The notes beneath the pieces were generated by a model that did no database searches, was not told where the DNA came from, and worked only from the letters and a program-made list of their open reading frames with translations. Source: Variovorax sp. dw_308 (GTDB lineage: Bacteria; Pseudomonadota; Gammaproteobacteria; Burkholderiales; Burkholderiaceae_C). From it: 64,000 bases of DNA. Made by a program: the position numbers and the translations under genes. The stretch spans positions 124,001 to 188,000 of the forward strand of contig NZ_JAATOM010000009.1 in NCBI RefSeq assembly GCF_019207085.1, written 5' to 3'. Below, one piece after another: positions 50,053 through 58,452 of this stretch (the stretch's first letter is position 1; every line of letters starts with the position of its first letter).

Positions 50053-51372
50053 ATGACCGTGCACACCACTCCCACCGATCTGCTCGACCCGATCGAGCGC
50101 GCCAGCCGCGACGAGATCGCCGCCCTGCAATTGAAGCGCCTCAAGGCCACGCTGCAGAACGTCTACGACAACGTGCCGCACTACCGCCAGGCCTTCGATG
50201 CCAAGGGCGTCCACCCCGACGACCTGAAGACGCTGGCAGACCTGGGCAAGTTTCCCTTCACGACCAAGAAGGACCTGCGCGACAACTATCCCTTCGGGTT
50301 GTTCGCGGTGCCGCAAAGCCAGGTCTCGCGCATCCATGCGTCGTCGGGCACCACGGGCAAGCCGACGGTGGTGGGCTACACGATGAATGACATCAGCAAT
50401 TGGGCCGACCTGGTGGCGCGATCCATTCGCGCCGCGGGCGGACGTGCCGGCGACGCGATGCACATCGCCTATGGCTACGGCCTGTTCACGGGCGGGCTGG
50501 GTGCGCACTACGGCGCCGAGCGACTGGGCTGCACGGTGATCCCCATGAGCGGCGGACAGACCGAGAAGCAGGTGCAACTGATCCAGGACTTCAAGCCGCG
50601 CCTCATCATGGTCACGCCGTCGTACATGCAGGTGATCCTGGAGGAGTTCGCGCGCCAGGGCATCGACCCGCGCGAGAGCTCCCTGAAGATCGGCATCTTC
50701 GGCGCCGAGCCATGGACCGAAGGCATGCGCCGCGACATCGAGGTTCAGGCCGGCATCGACGCGGTGGACATCTACGGGCTCTCCGAAGTCATGGGGCCGG
50801 GCGTGGCCAGCGAGTGCGTCGAGTCGAAGGACGGGCCGGTGATCTGGGAGGACCATTTCTACCCGGAGGTGATCGATCCCGAGACTGGCGAAGTGCTGCC
50901 CGATGGCGAGGAGGGCGAACTGGTCTTCACCTCGCTGACCAAGGAGGCCTTCCCGGTGATCCGCTACCGCACGCGCGACCTCACACGGCTGATGCCGCCG
51001 ACGTCGCGCGCCTTCCGGCGCATCGGCAAGATCGTCGGCCGTTCGGACGACATGCTCATCATCCGCGGCGTCAACGTGTTCCCGACGCAGATCGAGGAGC
51101 TGGTGCTCAAGCACGGCAAGCTGTCGTCGCTCTACCAGATGATCGTCACGCGCCAGGGCCTGCTCGACGAGGTCGAGGTGCTGGCGGAACTGCAGCCGGG
51201 CGCGGCCGACATGCCGTCCGGCGAAGTGGCCGAGACCGCCCGCTGGCTGCAGCAGCGCATCAAGACGATGGTCGGCATCAGCACCCGCGTGACGGTGCAG
51301 GCGCCGGATTCGATCGAGCGCACCCAGACCGGCAAGGCGCGCCGCGTGATCGACAACCGTCCGCGCGCCTGA
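50053..51372 (+). CDS. paaK: phenylacetate-CoA ligase
   Basis: The 439-residue ligase activates phenylacetate with ATP and CoA. Motifs seen are HASSGTTGKPTVVGYT (phosphate-binding loop), AYGYGLFTGGLGAHYGAERLG, FGAEPWTEGMRRDIE, DIYGLSEVMGPGVASEC and the C-terminal RTGKARRVIDNR-type TQTGKARRVIDNR. It supplies the substrate of PaaABCDE encoded just upstream. Confidence 0.97.
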   Translation: MTVHTTPTDLLDPIERASRDEIAALQLKRLKATLQNVYDNVPHYRQAFDAKGVHPDDLKTLADLGKFPFTTKKDLRDNYPFGLFAVPQSQVSRIHASSGTTGKPTVVGYTMNDISNWADLVARSIRAAGGRAGDAMHIAYGYGLFTGGLGAHYGAERLGCTVIPMSGGQTEKQVQLIQDFKPRLIMVTPSYMQVILEEFARQGIDPRESSLKIGIFGAEPWTEGMRRDIEVQAGIDAVDIYGLSEVMGPGVASECVESKDGPVIWEDHFYPEVIDPETGEVLPDGEEGELVFTSLTKEAFPVIRYRTRDLTRLMPPTSRAFRRIGKIVGRSDDMLIIRGVNVFPTQIEELVLKHGKLSSLYQMIVTRQGLLDEVEVLAELQPGAADMPSGEVAETARWLQQRIKTMVGISTRVTVQAPDSIERTQTGKARRVIDNRPRA

Positions 51373-51464
51373 TTGCTGCAACGGCGCCCGCGCGCCCGTG
51401 TCCGGCCTCGGCGGCCTGCGGGCGCAGCGCAAGTTGCAGGAACCGTGCGTGCGAAGATTGGAGA

Positions 51465-51695
51465 ATGGCGCGGCCGATCATCCCGTTCTCGTCGCTGTGT
51501 GGACGCGAGGCGGCCGGTGGCCAGGGCACGGCGTCGCAAGAGACCGCCTTCGAGGCGGCGAACAAACAAGGAGGCACAAGAATGAACTGGGTAACCATTG
51601 CCGCGGACCCGTCCGCATGTCGGTTGAAGCCGGGGAAACGGCAGTCGCGCATTCCCCGTCGCAGCTTGAAGGTTCGCGCCGCATTCCCGGCCTGA
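51465..51695 (+). CDS. possible small protein between paaK and the Crp/Fnr gene
   Basis: The only candidate gene in the 375-base gap 51373-51747. One frame has two plausible starts: an ATG at 51465 with GGAG 4 bases upstream (76 residues, starting MARPIIPFSSLCGREAAGG) and an ATG at 51582 with a near-ideal AAGGAGG (51569-51575) 6 bases upstream (37 residues, MNWVTIAADPSACRLKPGKR onward, basic C terminus). A hairpin CCGCC/GGCGG near 51545-51559 lies before the second start. No family is recognised, and it may be a leader peptide or chance. Confidence 0.35.
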   Translation: MARPIIPFSSLCGREAAGGQGTASQETAFEAANKQGGTRMNWVTIAADPSACRLKPGKRQSRIPRRSLKVRAAFPA

Positions 51696-51747
51696 CCCGC
51701 CCGTTGATGCGCGCGTTGCCACTCGGCGTCCAGGGCCGCAACGATTC

Positions 51748-52509
51748 ATGTTGCACGCGGCAGCGGCGGACGGTCCGATGCCGATGCGATTCGCAAACGC
51801 CCCCACTTCAATTCCCAAAATGCAGATTGCGCAAATCGCGCGCCTGATCCAGAACTTGCCCTTCTTCCAGGGGCTGGACGAAGACGTGCTCGCCAAGCTG
51901 GCCCATGAGGCGCGCGTGCTGCGCGTGCAGAAACGAGAAGTCATCTTCCGCAAGGGAGACCCCTGTTGCGGCAGCTACATCATTGCCTACGGCCGTGTCC
52001 GCCAGTCGCTGTTCACCGGCCAGGGCGTTGAAAAGCCGCTGCGGGTGGTCGAGGCCGGCGGCGGCTTTGGCGACGCCACGCTGCTGCGCGACCTCGCGCA
52101 CAACACGACGGCCATCGCGCTCGAGGACTCCGCGCTGGTCTATGTGCCCAAGGCCACCGTGCTGGCGTTGCTGCACGCCGACCCGCAGCTGACCTTGCGC
52201 CTGCTTTGCAGCCTGGCAGGTCGACTGCATCAGGCGGCCTCCGATATCGACGAGTTCTTCATGCACCCGCCGGGTGCGAGGCTGGCCAGCTACCTGTTGC
52301 GGCTGGTGCCGCCCAATGGCACAGGCGTGAGCCGCGTTCAACTCTCTCTGCACAAGCACCTGATGGCCGCACAGTTGAACCTGACGCCGGAAACCCTGTC
52401 GCGCTACTTCCGGGAGTTCTGCAAGCTGGGGCTGATCGAACTGCAAGGCAACAGCGTGACCATCCTGGATGTGCACAGGTTGAGCCAGCACGCGGCGGAC
52501 AAAAAATAA
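51748..52509 (+). CDS. Crp/Fnr family transcriptional regulator
   Basis: The protein is up to 253 residues. The N-terminal cyclic-nucleotide-like domain has LIQNLPFFQGLDEDVLAKLA, VIFRKGDPCCGSYIIAYGRVR and GGFGDATLLRDLAHNTTAIA; the C-terminal helix-turn-helix has HKHLMAAQLNLTPETLSRYFREFC. It has a single CC pair and lacks the N-terminal cysteine cluster of oxygen-sensing Fnr. Start choice is open: 51748, 51778 or 51823 are all ATG without a strong ribosome-binding site. It may respond to a cellular signal; no target can be named. Confidence 0.88.
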   Translation: MLHAAAADGPMPMRFANAPTSIPKMQIAQIARLIQNLPFFQGLDEDVLAKLAHEARVLRVQKREVIFRKGDPCCGSYIIAYGRVRQSLFTGQGVEKPLRVVEAGGGFGDATLLRDLAHNTTAIALEDSALVYVPKATVLALLHADPQLTLRLLCSLAGRLHQAASDIDEFFMHPPGARLASYLLRLVPPNGTGVSRVQLSLHKHLMAAQLNLTPETLSRYFREFCKLGLIELQGNSVTILDVHRLSQHAADKK

Positions 52510-52538
52510 TCGGCAGTCGAATCATCGAACTGCCGATT
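52508..52538. terminator. Terminator hairpin after the Crp/Fnr gene
   Basis: AATCGGCAGT (52508-52517) pairs perfectly with ACTGCCGATT (52529-52538) around an 11-base loop. A second stem ACCCTT/AAGGGT (52545-52560) follows, with a T-rich run after it. They separate the Crp/Fnr gene from the opposing small gene. Confidence 0.75.
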
Positions 52539-52590
52539 GGAAACACCCTTTAGGAAGGGTTTGTTCTTCTTCCCGGAAAAACGAGCCGGA

Positions 52591-52887
52591 TTACAGCTTG
52601 ATCCAGATGTGCTCTTCCACCGACTGGAACACGCCTTCCGGAGCGACGGGAATCTTGGCGTTGTTGGCGGGGTCCATCGTGGCCATTTTCAGCTTTTCCA
52701 GGGCAGCCATGTTCTCGAAGGTTTCCAGCATCACCACCTGGCCGGCAGGACCGCCAAAGCGCGCGTAGACCTGGGCATGCAGGGCATAGACCTGGTTGAC
52801 GGCTTCGCAGCGCTTCTTGGCGTAGACCATTGCGTCCTGCTGGTGGCCAGCGTGCGGGGTGCCGATACGGGTGAACATCACAGTCAT
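52591..52887 (-). CDS. conserved hypothetical protein, dimeric alpha/beta-barrel-like
   Basis: This 98-residue protein (MTVMFTRIGTPHAGHQQDAM onward) has a predicted ferredoxin-like alpha/beta fold: RIGTPHAGHQQDAMVYAKKRCEAVN, ARFGGPAGQVVMLETFENMAALE and VAPEGVFQSVEEHIW. The pattern resembles NIPSNAP/ABM-type small dimeric proteins, but no catalytic site is clear. The start has a good AAGGAG site 7 bases upstream. It is a single gene opposite to its neighbours. Confidence 0.75.
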   Translation of the reverse strand: MTVMFTRIGTPHAGHQQDAMVYAKKRCEAVNQVYALHAQVYARFGGPAGQVVMLETFENMAALEKLKMATMDPANNAKIPVAPEGVFQSVEEHIWIKL

Positions 52888-53214
52888 TCTTGTACTCCTT
52901 GATATTGGTTTAATGAACGATCATCCAGATTTGCGGTGACCGGGCGTGATCCTAAGGATGAATGTTTTCGTTTGAGTTGCCCGGCGGCGCCAACTTCAAG
53001 AATCTTGATTTCAGTCAAGGAAATTCGCGCGAGGCCAGGAGTTCAGGGTCAATCCGGATTCCATCCGCACTGATTGCCATGCCGGCGAAAGTGATGCACA
53101 AGAGCGGGTTGTGTGAGTACTTTCGGTGACCTAGCATTCGCCATGCAGTGAGCAGGCCACAAGGCTTGTTCACCCGCGATCTCTGTTAGCAGTGTGAACA
53201 GGCCCTCCAGAACA
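52888..53214. other. Intergenic region without a gene
   Basis: 327 bases between the divergent small protein (minus) and the AraC gene (plus). It holds an AT-rich part near 52900-52990 and GC-rich spacer after. No RNA gene or repeat is seen. Promoters of both flanking genes must lie here. Confidence 0.4.
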
Positions 53215-54234
53215 ATGCCCGCGCAGCAATTGCCTCCCGATGCACCGGCCAAGGCCGCCGCAATCCGCTACGCCAGGACCCTGACGCGCGACGCCGGGGA
53301 GCATGCCGCCAGCCTGAGCGCGTGGGATCAGCACTATGAACAGCTCTCGGCTGGGCGCTACGAGGGCTGCCTGGAAGAGTTCCATATCGGACCGGTGCAG
53401 ATCTTCCGCGAACAATCCAACCAGGCCGTGCTGCAGGGTGGGCGTCCGCGCGCGAACACCATCTCCGTGGCGCTGACGTTGGCCACCCAAGTGGCGGGCT
53501 GGTACTGCGGGCATGAGATTGGCGAGGGCCGCGTATTTGCCCTCAGCTCGGATCGCGAGTTCGACCTCGTCGCCGGCGCCGGCATGGCGCTGGTCGGGGT
53601 CTGCGTCGACACGGCGGAGCTCGCCAAGCGCGCGGCCATCCTGCACGGCCGGGAGTTGCCGCTGAGCCTGCCCGGCCCGTCGCTCATCAGCCGGCCGACG
53701 ATGCATCGGGACGCGCTGGCCCTGCTGGTCGACAGCGCCATGTCGCTGGTGCGTGACCGGCCCGCGACCCTTGCCGATGGGGCGCTGCGCAACCGGCTGG
53801 CGGAATCGCTCACCGATGCGGTGCTCGAGAGCATCGCACCGGACTGCATCGAGTCGGGCCTGCTTCCGGGCGCCGCCGCGCGCCGGCAGATCGTGGCGAC
53901 CGCGCGGGAGTACATGCGCAGCCATGCGGACGAGCCCATCTCGGTGCCGGACCTGTGCGTGGCCACCGGCGCGTCACGCCGCGCATTGCAGTACGCGTTC
54001 GAGAACGTGGTTCAGCTGAGCCCGGTGACCTACCTGCGCGTCATGCGGCTCAACCGCGTGCGCAGCGAACTCCAGGCGCGGCACGGCGACACGGTCGGTG
54101 ACGTGGCGGCGCGCTGGGGCTTCTGGCACCCGTCGCGCTTTGCGGCGGAATACCGCGAGCTGTTCGGCGAACTTCCCTCGGTCACGCGCATGCGATTCGC
54201 GTCCATGCCGCCGGAGCCGATGCGGCGGCACTGA
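53215..54234 (+). CDS. AraC family transcriptional regulator
   Basis: The 339-residue regulator ends with the AraC helix-turn-helix pair: ISVPDLCVATGASRRALQYAFENVVQLSPVTYLRVMRLNRVR and then VGDVAARWGFWHPSRFAAEYRELFGE. The N-terminal ~230 residues form a FeaR/AraC-binding-like domain (FHIGPVQIFREQSNQAVLQGG). It stands upstream of the amine oxidase gene in the same direction, as expected for an activator of phenylethylamine genes. A GTG at 53194 would add seven residues, and no ribosome-binding site decides. Confidence 0.9.
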   Translation: MPAQQLPPDAPAKAAAIRYARTLTRDAGEHAASLSAWDQHYEQLSAGRYEGCLEEFHIGPVQIFREQSNQAVLQGGRPRANTISVALTLATQVAGWYCGHEIGEGRVFALSSDREFDLVAGAGMALVGVCVDTAELAKRAAILHGRELPLSLPGPSLISRPTMHRDALALLVDSAMSLVRDRPATLADGALRNRLAESLTDAVLESIAPDCIESGLLPGAAARRQIVATAREYMRSHADEPISVPDLCVATGASRRALQYAFENVVQLSPVTYLRVMRLNRVRSELQARHGDTVGDVAARWGFWHPSRFAAEYRELFGELPSVTRMRFASMPPEPMRRH

Positions 54235-54454
54235 GAAGGGGCGATCGAGCCCCCAGGGCCGGGCCACGCCCGCCCCCGCGGGGAATCACCTCGAGATGGC
54301 AAAGCCACATCGACTCGAGAGCCCATGCCCGCGGCCGGGCGTGCGGGTTATCCCTCCCCGAGGCCTTGCCAAAAGTGGATAACGCCGTGGCCCCCCGCGG
54401 CCCTAACCTTCGTCGCGCTGTCACCTCCGACCGACTGACGACCAGGAATCCACC
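54235..54454 (+). promoter_or_regulatory. Leader and promoter region of the amine oxidase operon
   Basis: No gene. Just after the AraC stop the hairpin GGGGC/GCCCC (54238-54253) may end transcription. An AT-richer core with TTGCCA (54366-54371) lies about 85 bases before the amine oxidase start and may be the -35 box or activator site. GGAATCCACC precedes the ATG at 54455. Confidence 0.35.
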
Positions 54455-56785
54455 ATGCAAGACGTACCCACTTCACTCGCACTGCGCACCACCGGCCCGC
54501 GGCTGCGGCCGATCGGCCGGGCCATCGCCCTGGTCCTTGGCGCCTGCGCCATCGGCGCGGCCACGATGGGGTCGATGCCCGCGATGGCCCACGGCGGCGC
54601 GGCCCACATGGTGCCGATGACGAAGACGCTGGAAGACTTCGGCGCCAGCGTGCGCTTCGACCGCTTCTCCAACGTCTACACCATCAACCGCAACGGCACG
54701 CTGGTGCGCGTCAAGCCCGGCTCCAGGGAGGCGCTGGTCAACGGTCAGCCCCTGCAACTCGACGTGCCGGTGGTGATGCGCAAGGGCGCGCCGTACGTGT
54801 CGCACGATTTCATCAACCAGGTGTTCCAGTCGAACCTGGACAAGACCTTCGTCATCGAGCGCAAGGCCAGCCCGCTCAACCCGCTGACGGAGGCCGAGAT
54901 CACGGCCACGGTGGACGTGCTCAAGGCCTCGGGCAAGTACCAGCCGGGCTACCGCTTCACCGAGATCAGCCTGAAGACGCCGCCCAAGGACCAGGTGTGG
55001 TCCTATGCCCTCGGCGGCCAGCCGGTCCAGGCGCCGCGGCAGGCCAACTTCGTGATCCTGGACGGCAAGAAGGTCATCGAAGGCACGGTGGACCTGGCCG
55101 CGCGCAGCCTGACGAACTGGAAGCCCATCGAAGGCGCGCACGGCATGGTGCTGCTGGACGACTTCGAGACGGTGCAGAAGGTCATCGAGGCCAGCCCCGA
55201 ATACGCGCAGGCGCTGGCCAAGCGCGGCATCAACGACGTGAAGAAGGTCTACGCCACGCCGCTCACGGTGGGTTACTTCGACGGCAAGGATGGCCTGAAG
55301 CAGGAAGACCGGCTCTTGAAGGTGGTCAGCTATGCCGACGTCGGCGACGGCAACACCTGGGCACACCCCATCGAGAACCTGGTGGCCGTGGTCGACCTGG
55401 AGCAGAAGAAGATCATCAAGATCGAGGACTCGGGCGTCATCCCCGTGCCGATGAAGGCCACGCCCTATGACGGCCGCGACCGCGCGTTGACGGCCCCGCC
55501 CAAGCCGCTGGAGATCACCGAGCCCGAGGGCAAGAACTACACGATCACCGGCAACACGCTGCACTGGCGCAACTGGGATTTCCACATGCGGCTGGACTCG
55601 CGCGTGGGCATGATGCTCTCGACCGTCACCTACAACGACAAGGGCACCAAGCGCAAGATCATGTACGAGGGCTCGCTCGGCGGCATGATCGTGCCCTACG
55701 GCGACCCGGATGTCGGCTGGTACTTCAAGGCCTACCTCGACTCGGGCGAGTACGGCATGGGCACGCTGACCTCGCCGATCGTGGCCGGCAAGGATGCGCC
55801 GATGAACGCCGTGCTGCTCGACGCCACGCTGGCCGACTTCACCGGCAAGGCCTACAAGATCCCGAACGCGATGGCCGTGTTCGAGCGCTATGCCGGCCCC
55901 GAGTTCAAGCACAACGAGATGGGCAAGTACACCGTCAGCACCGAGCGGCGCGAACTGGTGGTGCGCTGGATCAGCACGGTCGGCAACTACGACTACATCT
56001 TCGACTGGGTCTTTGCCGAGAACGGCACCATCGGCATCAATGCCGGCGCCACCGGCATCGAGGCGGTCAAGGGCGTGAAGTCGCGCACCATGCAGGACCC
56101 GACGGCGGCCGAGGACACGCGCTACGGCACCTTGCTCGACCACAACATCGTCGGCACCACGCACCAGCACATCTACAACTTCCGGCTCGACCTCGACGTC
56201 GACGGCGAGAAGAACTCGCTGACCGAAGTCGACCCGGTGGTCGTGCCGAACACCCGCGGTGGACCGCGCACCAGCGCCATGGAAACGGTGACGCGCACCG
56301 TGGCGACCGAGCAGAAGGCCGCGCAGAAGTTCGACGCGGCCACCATCCGGCTGCTGAGCAATCCGGCGCGCAGCAACAAGGTCGGCAACCCCGTGTCCTA
56401 CCAGCTGATTCCCTATGCAGGCGGCACGCATCCGATCGCCAAGGGCGCCAACTTCGCCAAGGACGAATGGATCAACCACCGCCTGAGCTTCATGGACCGC
56501 CAGCTCTGGGTCACCCGCTACAACCCCGACGAGCTGTTCCCCGAGGGCAAGTACCCCAACCGCTCCAACAAGGACACCGGTCTCGGCGAATTCGTCGCCG
56601 ACGACCAGTCCATCGAGAACGCCGACGACGTGGTGTGGCTCACCACCGGCACCACCCACGTGGCGCGTGCCGAGGAGTGGCCGATCATGCCGACGGAGTG
56701 GGTCAACGTGCTGCTCAAGCCGTGGAACTTCTTCGACGAAACGCCGACGCTGGGGCTGAACGCGCCTGCAGCCAAGGCCAAGTAA
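54455..56785 (+). CDS. tynA: copper-containing primary amine oxidase, periplasmic
   Basis: The 776-residue enzyme has a signal peptide ending near MPAMAHG. It oxidises primary amines (2-phenylethylamine, tyramine) to the aldehyde, hydrogen peroxide and ammonia in the periplasm. The cofactor tyrosine is in VGNYDYIFDWVF (topaquinone motif N-Y-D), the copper histidines in TTHQHIYNFRLDLDVDG and TGTTHVARAEEW. LHWRNWDFHMRLDSRVGMML and YGDPDVGWYFKAYLDSGEYG are also typical of TynA/MaoA. A D1 domain like that of E. coli TynA appears present at residues 45-130, judged by length and pattern. It heads a unit with the amidase and aldehyde dehydrogenase. Confidence 0.95.
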   Translation: MQDVPTSLALRTTGPRLRPIGRAIALVLGACAIGAATMGSMPAMAHGGAAHMVPMTKTLEDFGASVRFDRFSNVYTINRNGTLVRVKPGSREALVNGQPLQLDVPVVMRKGAPYVSHDFINQVFQSNLDKTFVIERKASPLNPLTEAEITATVDVLKASGKYQPGYRFTEISLKTPPKDQVWSYALGGQPVQAPRQANFVILDGKKVIEGTVDLAARSLTNWKPIEGAHGMVLLDDFETVQKVIEASPEYAQALAKRGINDVKKVYATPLTVGYFDGKDGLKQEDRLLKVVSYADVGDGNTWAHPIENLVAVVDLEQKKIIKIEDSGVIPVPMKATPYDGRDRALTAPPKPLEITEPEGKNYTITGNTLHWRNWDFHMRLDSRVGMMLSTVTYNDKGTKRKIMYEGSLGGMIVPYGDPDVGWYFKAYLDSGEYGMGTLTSPIVAGKDAPMNAVLLDATLADFTGKAYKIPNAMAVFERYAGPEFKHNEMGKYTVSTERRELVVRWISTVGNYDYIFDWVFAENGTIGINAGATGIEAVKGVKSRTMQDPTAAEDTRYGTLLDHNIVGTTHQHIYNFRLDLDVDGEKNSLTEVDPVVVPNTRGGPRTSAMETVTRTVATEQKAAQKFDAATIRLLSNPARSNKVGNPVSYQLIPYAGGTHPIAKGANFAKDEWINHRLSFMDRQLWVTRYNPDELFPEGKYPNRSNKDTGLGEFVADDQSIENADDVVWLTTGTTHVARAEEWPIMPTEWVNVLLKPWNFFDETPTLGLNAPAAKAK

Positions 56786-56803
56786 ACCCACCAGGACCCC
56801 AGG

Positions 56804-58393
56804 ATGCAAGACGATCAAACGCAAGCAACGAGCGGCAGCGATTCATCACGTGGAACCCAGCGCCGCGACTTTCTCAAGCTGGGTGCGGCAGCACTGGCTG
56901 CGCCCCTGGGCGTGATGGCGCAATCCGCGCACGCCGCCGCCAAGGGCGCTGGCGAGATCACCGGCTTGACGGCGATCCAGCTCTCGCAGGCGATCCAGTC
57001 GCGCAGCGTCTCGTGCGTGGAGGTCATGACGGCCTACCTCGCGCAGATCGACCGCTTCAATCCGAAGGTCAATGCAATCGTCTCGCTGCAGGCGCGCGAC
57101 GGCTTGCTGGCGCAGGCCACCGAGCGTGACGCGCAGCTGGCCAGCGCCACCAAGGCGGGCCAGCGCGTGGGCTGGATGCATGGCTTTCCGCAGGCGCCGA
57201 AGGACCTGACGAACACGGCCGGCATCGTCACGACCCAAGGCTCGCCGATCCTGAAGAACAACGTGCCCAAGACCGACTCGATCATCGTCGAGCGGGTCCG
57301 CAAGGCCGGCGCGGTGCTGGTCGGCAAGACCAACACGCCGGAGTTCGGCCTGGGTTCGCACACCTACAACACGGTGTTCGGCACCACGCTCAACGCCTAC
57401 GACACCAGCAAGAGCGCGGGCGGCAGCAGTGGCGGCGCGGCCGTCTCGCTGGCCCTGAACATGCTGCCCGTGGCCGACGGCAGCGACATGATGGGTTCGC
57501 TGCGCAACCCCGCGGCATGGAACAACGTCTACGGCTTCCGGCCTTCCCTGGGCCGCGTGCCTTTCGGCCCGACCAGCGAGGTCTTCCTGCAGCAACTCGG
57601 CTACGAAGGGCCGATGGGACGCAACGTGGCCGACCTGGCCATGCTGCTGTCGGTGCAGGCGGGCTACGATGCGCGCACGCCGCAGTCCATCGACCAGGAC
57701 CCGGCGATGTTCGCCAAGCCGTTGCAGAAGGACTTCAAGGGCGTGCGCGTCGGCTGGCTCGGCGACTTCAACGGCTACCTGCCGATGGAACCGGGCGTCA
57801 TGGACACCTGTATCCAGGCCCTCAAGAACTTCGAGGCCATCGGCTGCAAGGTCGAGGCGGTGCAACCCGACTTCCCGATGGAGAAGCTCTGGAGCACCTG
57901 GCTTTCGATGCGCGGCTTCGTCATCGCGGGCGTGGCCGGCGGCTTGTATGCCGACCCCAAGCTGCGCGCCATGATGAAGCCCGAGGCCATCTGGGAAGTC
58001 GAGAACGGCCTGAAGCTTTCTGGCGCGGACGTGTTCAAGGCGGGGGTCGATCGGTCGAGCTGGTATCAGGCGCTGAACAACCTGTTCAAGACCTACGACT
58101 ACCTGGTGCTGCCGTCGGCGCAGGTGTTCCCTTTCGACGCCAAGCTCGACTGGCCCAAGAGCATCAACGGCAAGCCGATGGACACCTACCACCGCTGGAT
58201 GGAAGTGGTGGTGGGCGGCACGCTCGCCGGCCTGCCGGTCCTCAACGTACCCGCCGGCTTCGGTTCGAACGGATTGCCCATGGGCCTGCAAGTCATGGGA
58301 CGCGCGCAAGCGGACCTCGCGGTGCTGCAGGTCGGGCATGCCTATGACCAGGCGAGCGGCTACACCTCGCGGCGCAGTCCGCTGCTGGGTTGA
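56804..58393 (+). CDS. amidase signature family protein, Tat-exported
   Basis: The 529-residue protein has a twin-arginine signal (TQRRDFLKLGAAALAAPLGVMAQSAHA) and the amidase signature domain. The catalytic lysine is likely in QAPKDLTNTAGI, the cis-serine in SAGGSSGGAAVSLAL, and the nucleophile serine in GSDMMGSLRNPAAW. The last motif differs from the common GGGSIRxPA. It would hydrolyse an amide bond in the periplasm, where the amine oxidase upstream also works. It starts 18 bases after the oxidase gene. The substrate is unknown; N-acylated arylalkylamines would fit the neighbours. Confidence 0.9.
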   Translation: MQDDQTQATSGSDSSRGTQRRDFLKLGAAALAAPLGVMAQSAHAAAKGAGEITGLTAIQLSQAIQSRSVSCVEVMTAYLAQIDRFNPKVNAIVSLQARDGLLAQATERDAQLASATKAGQRVGWMHGFPQAPKDLTNTAGIVTTQGSPILKNNVPKTDSIIVERVRKAGAVLVGKTNTPEFGLGSHTYNTVFGTTLNAYDTSKSAGGSSGGAAVSLALNMLPVADGSDMMGSLRNPAAWNNVYGFRPSLGRVPFGPTSEVFLQQLGYEGPMGRNVADLAMLLSVQAGYDARTPQSIDQDPAMFAKPLQKDFKGVRVGWLGDFNGYLPMEPGVMDTCIQALKNFEAIGCKVEAVQPDFPMEKLWSTWLSMRGFVIAGVAGGLYADPKLRAMMKPEAIWEVENGLKLSGADVFKAGVDRSSWYQALNNLFKTYDYLVLPSAQVFPFDAKLDWPKSINGKPMDTYHRWMEVVVGGTLAGLPVLNVPAGFGSNGLPMGLQVMGRAQADLAVLQVGHAYDQASGYTSRRSPLLG

Positions 58394-58452
58394 ACAGCAG
58401 TTCACCCGACCTGAGCACTTCATCAACAAAACCTAAATGTAGGGACAAGACA

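Noticed and set aside
54367..54382. Possible FeaR-type box (TGCCA, eight bases, TAA) upstream of the amine oxidase
   Set aside because: It differs from the remembered E. coli pattern TGNCA-N8-AAA and such short patterns occur by chance, so it is not listed as a site.
54473..56824. Minus-strand frame of about 783 codons opposite the amine oxidase
   Set aside because: Shadow of a strongly biased coding gene; histidine/valine/arginine-rich with no motifs.
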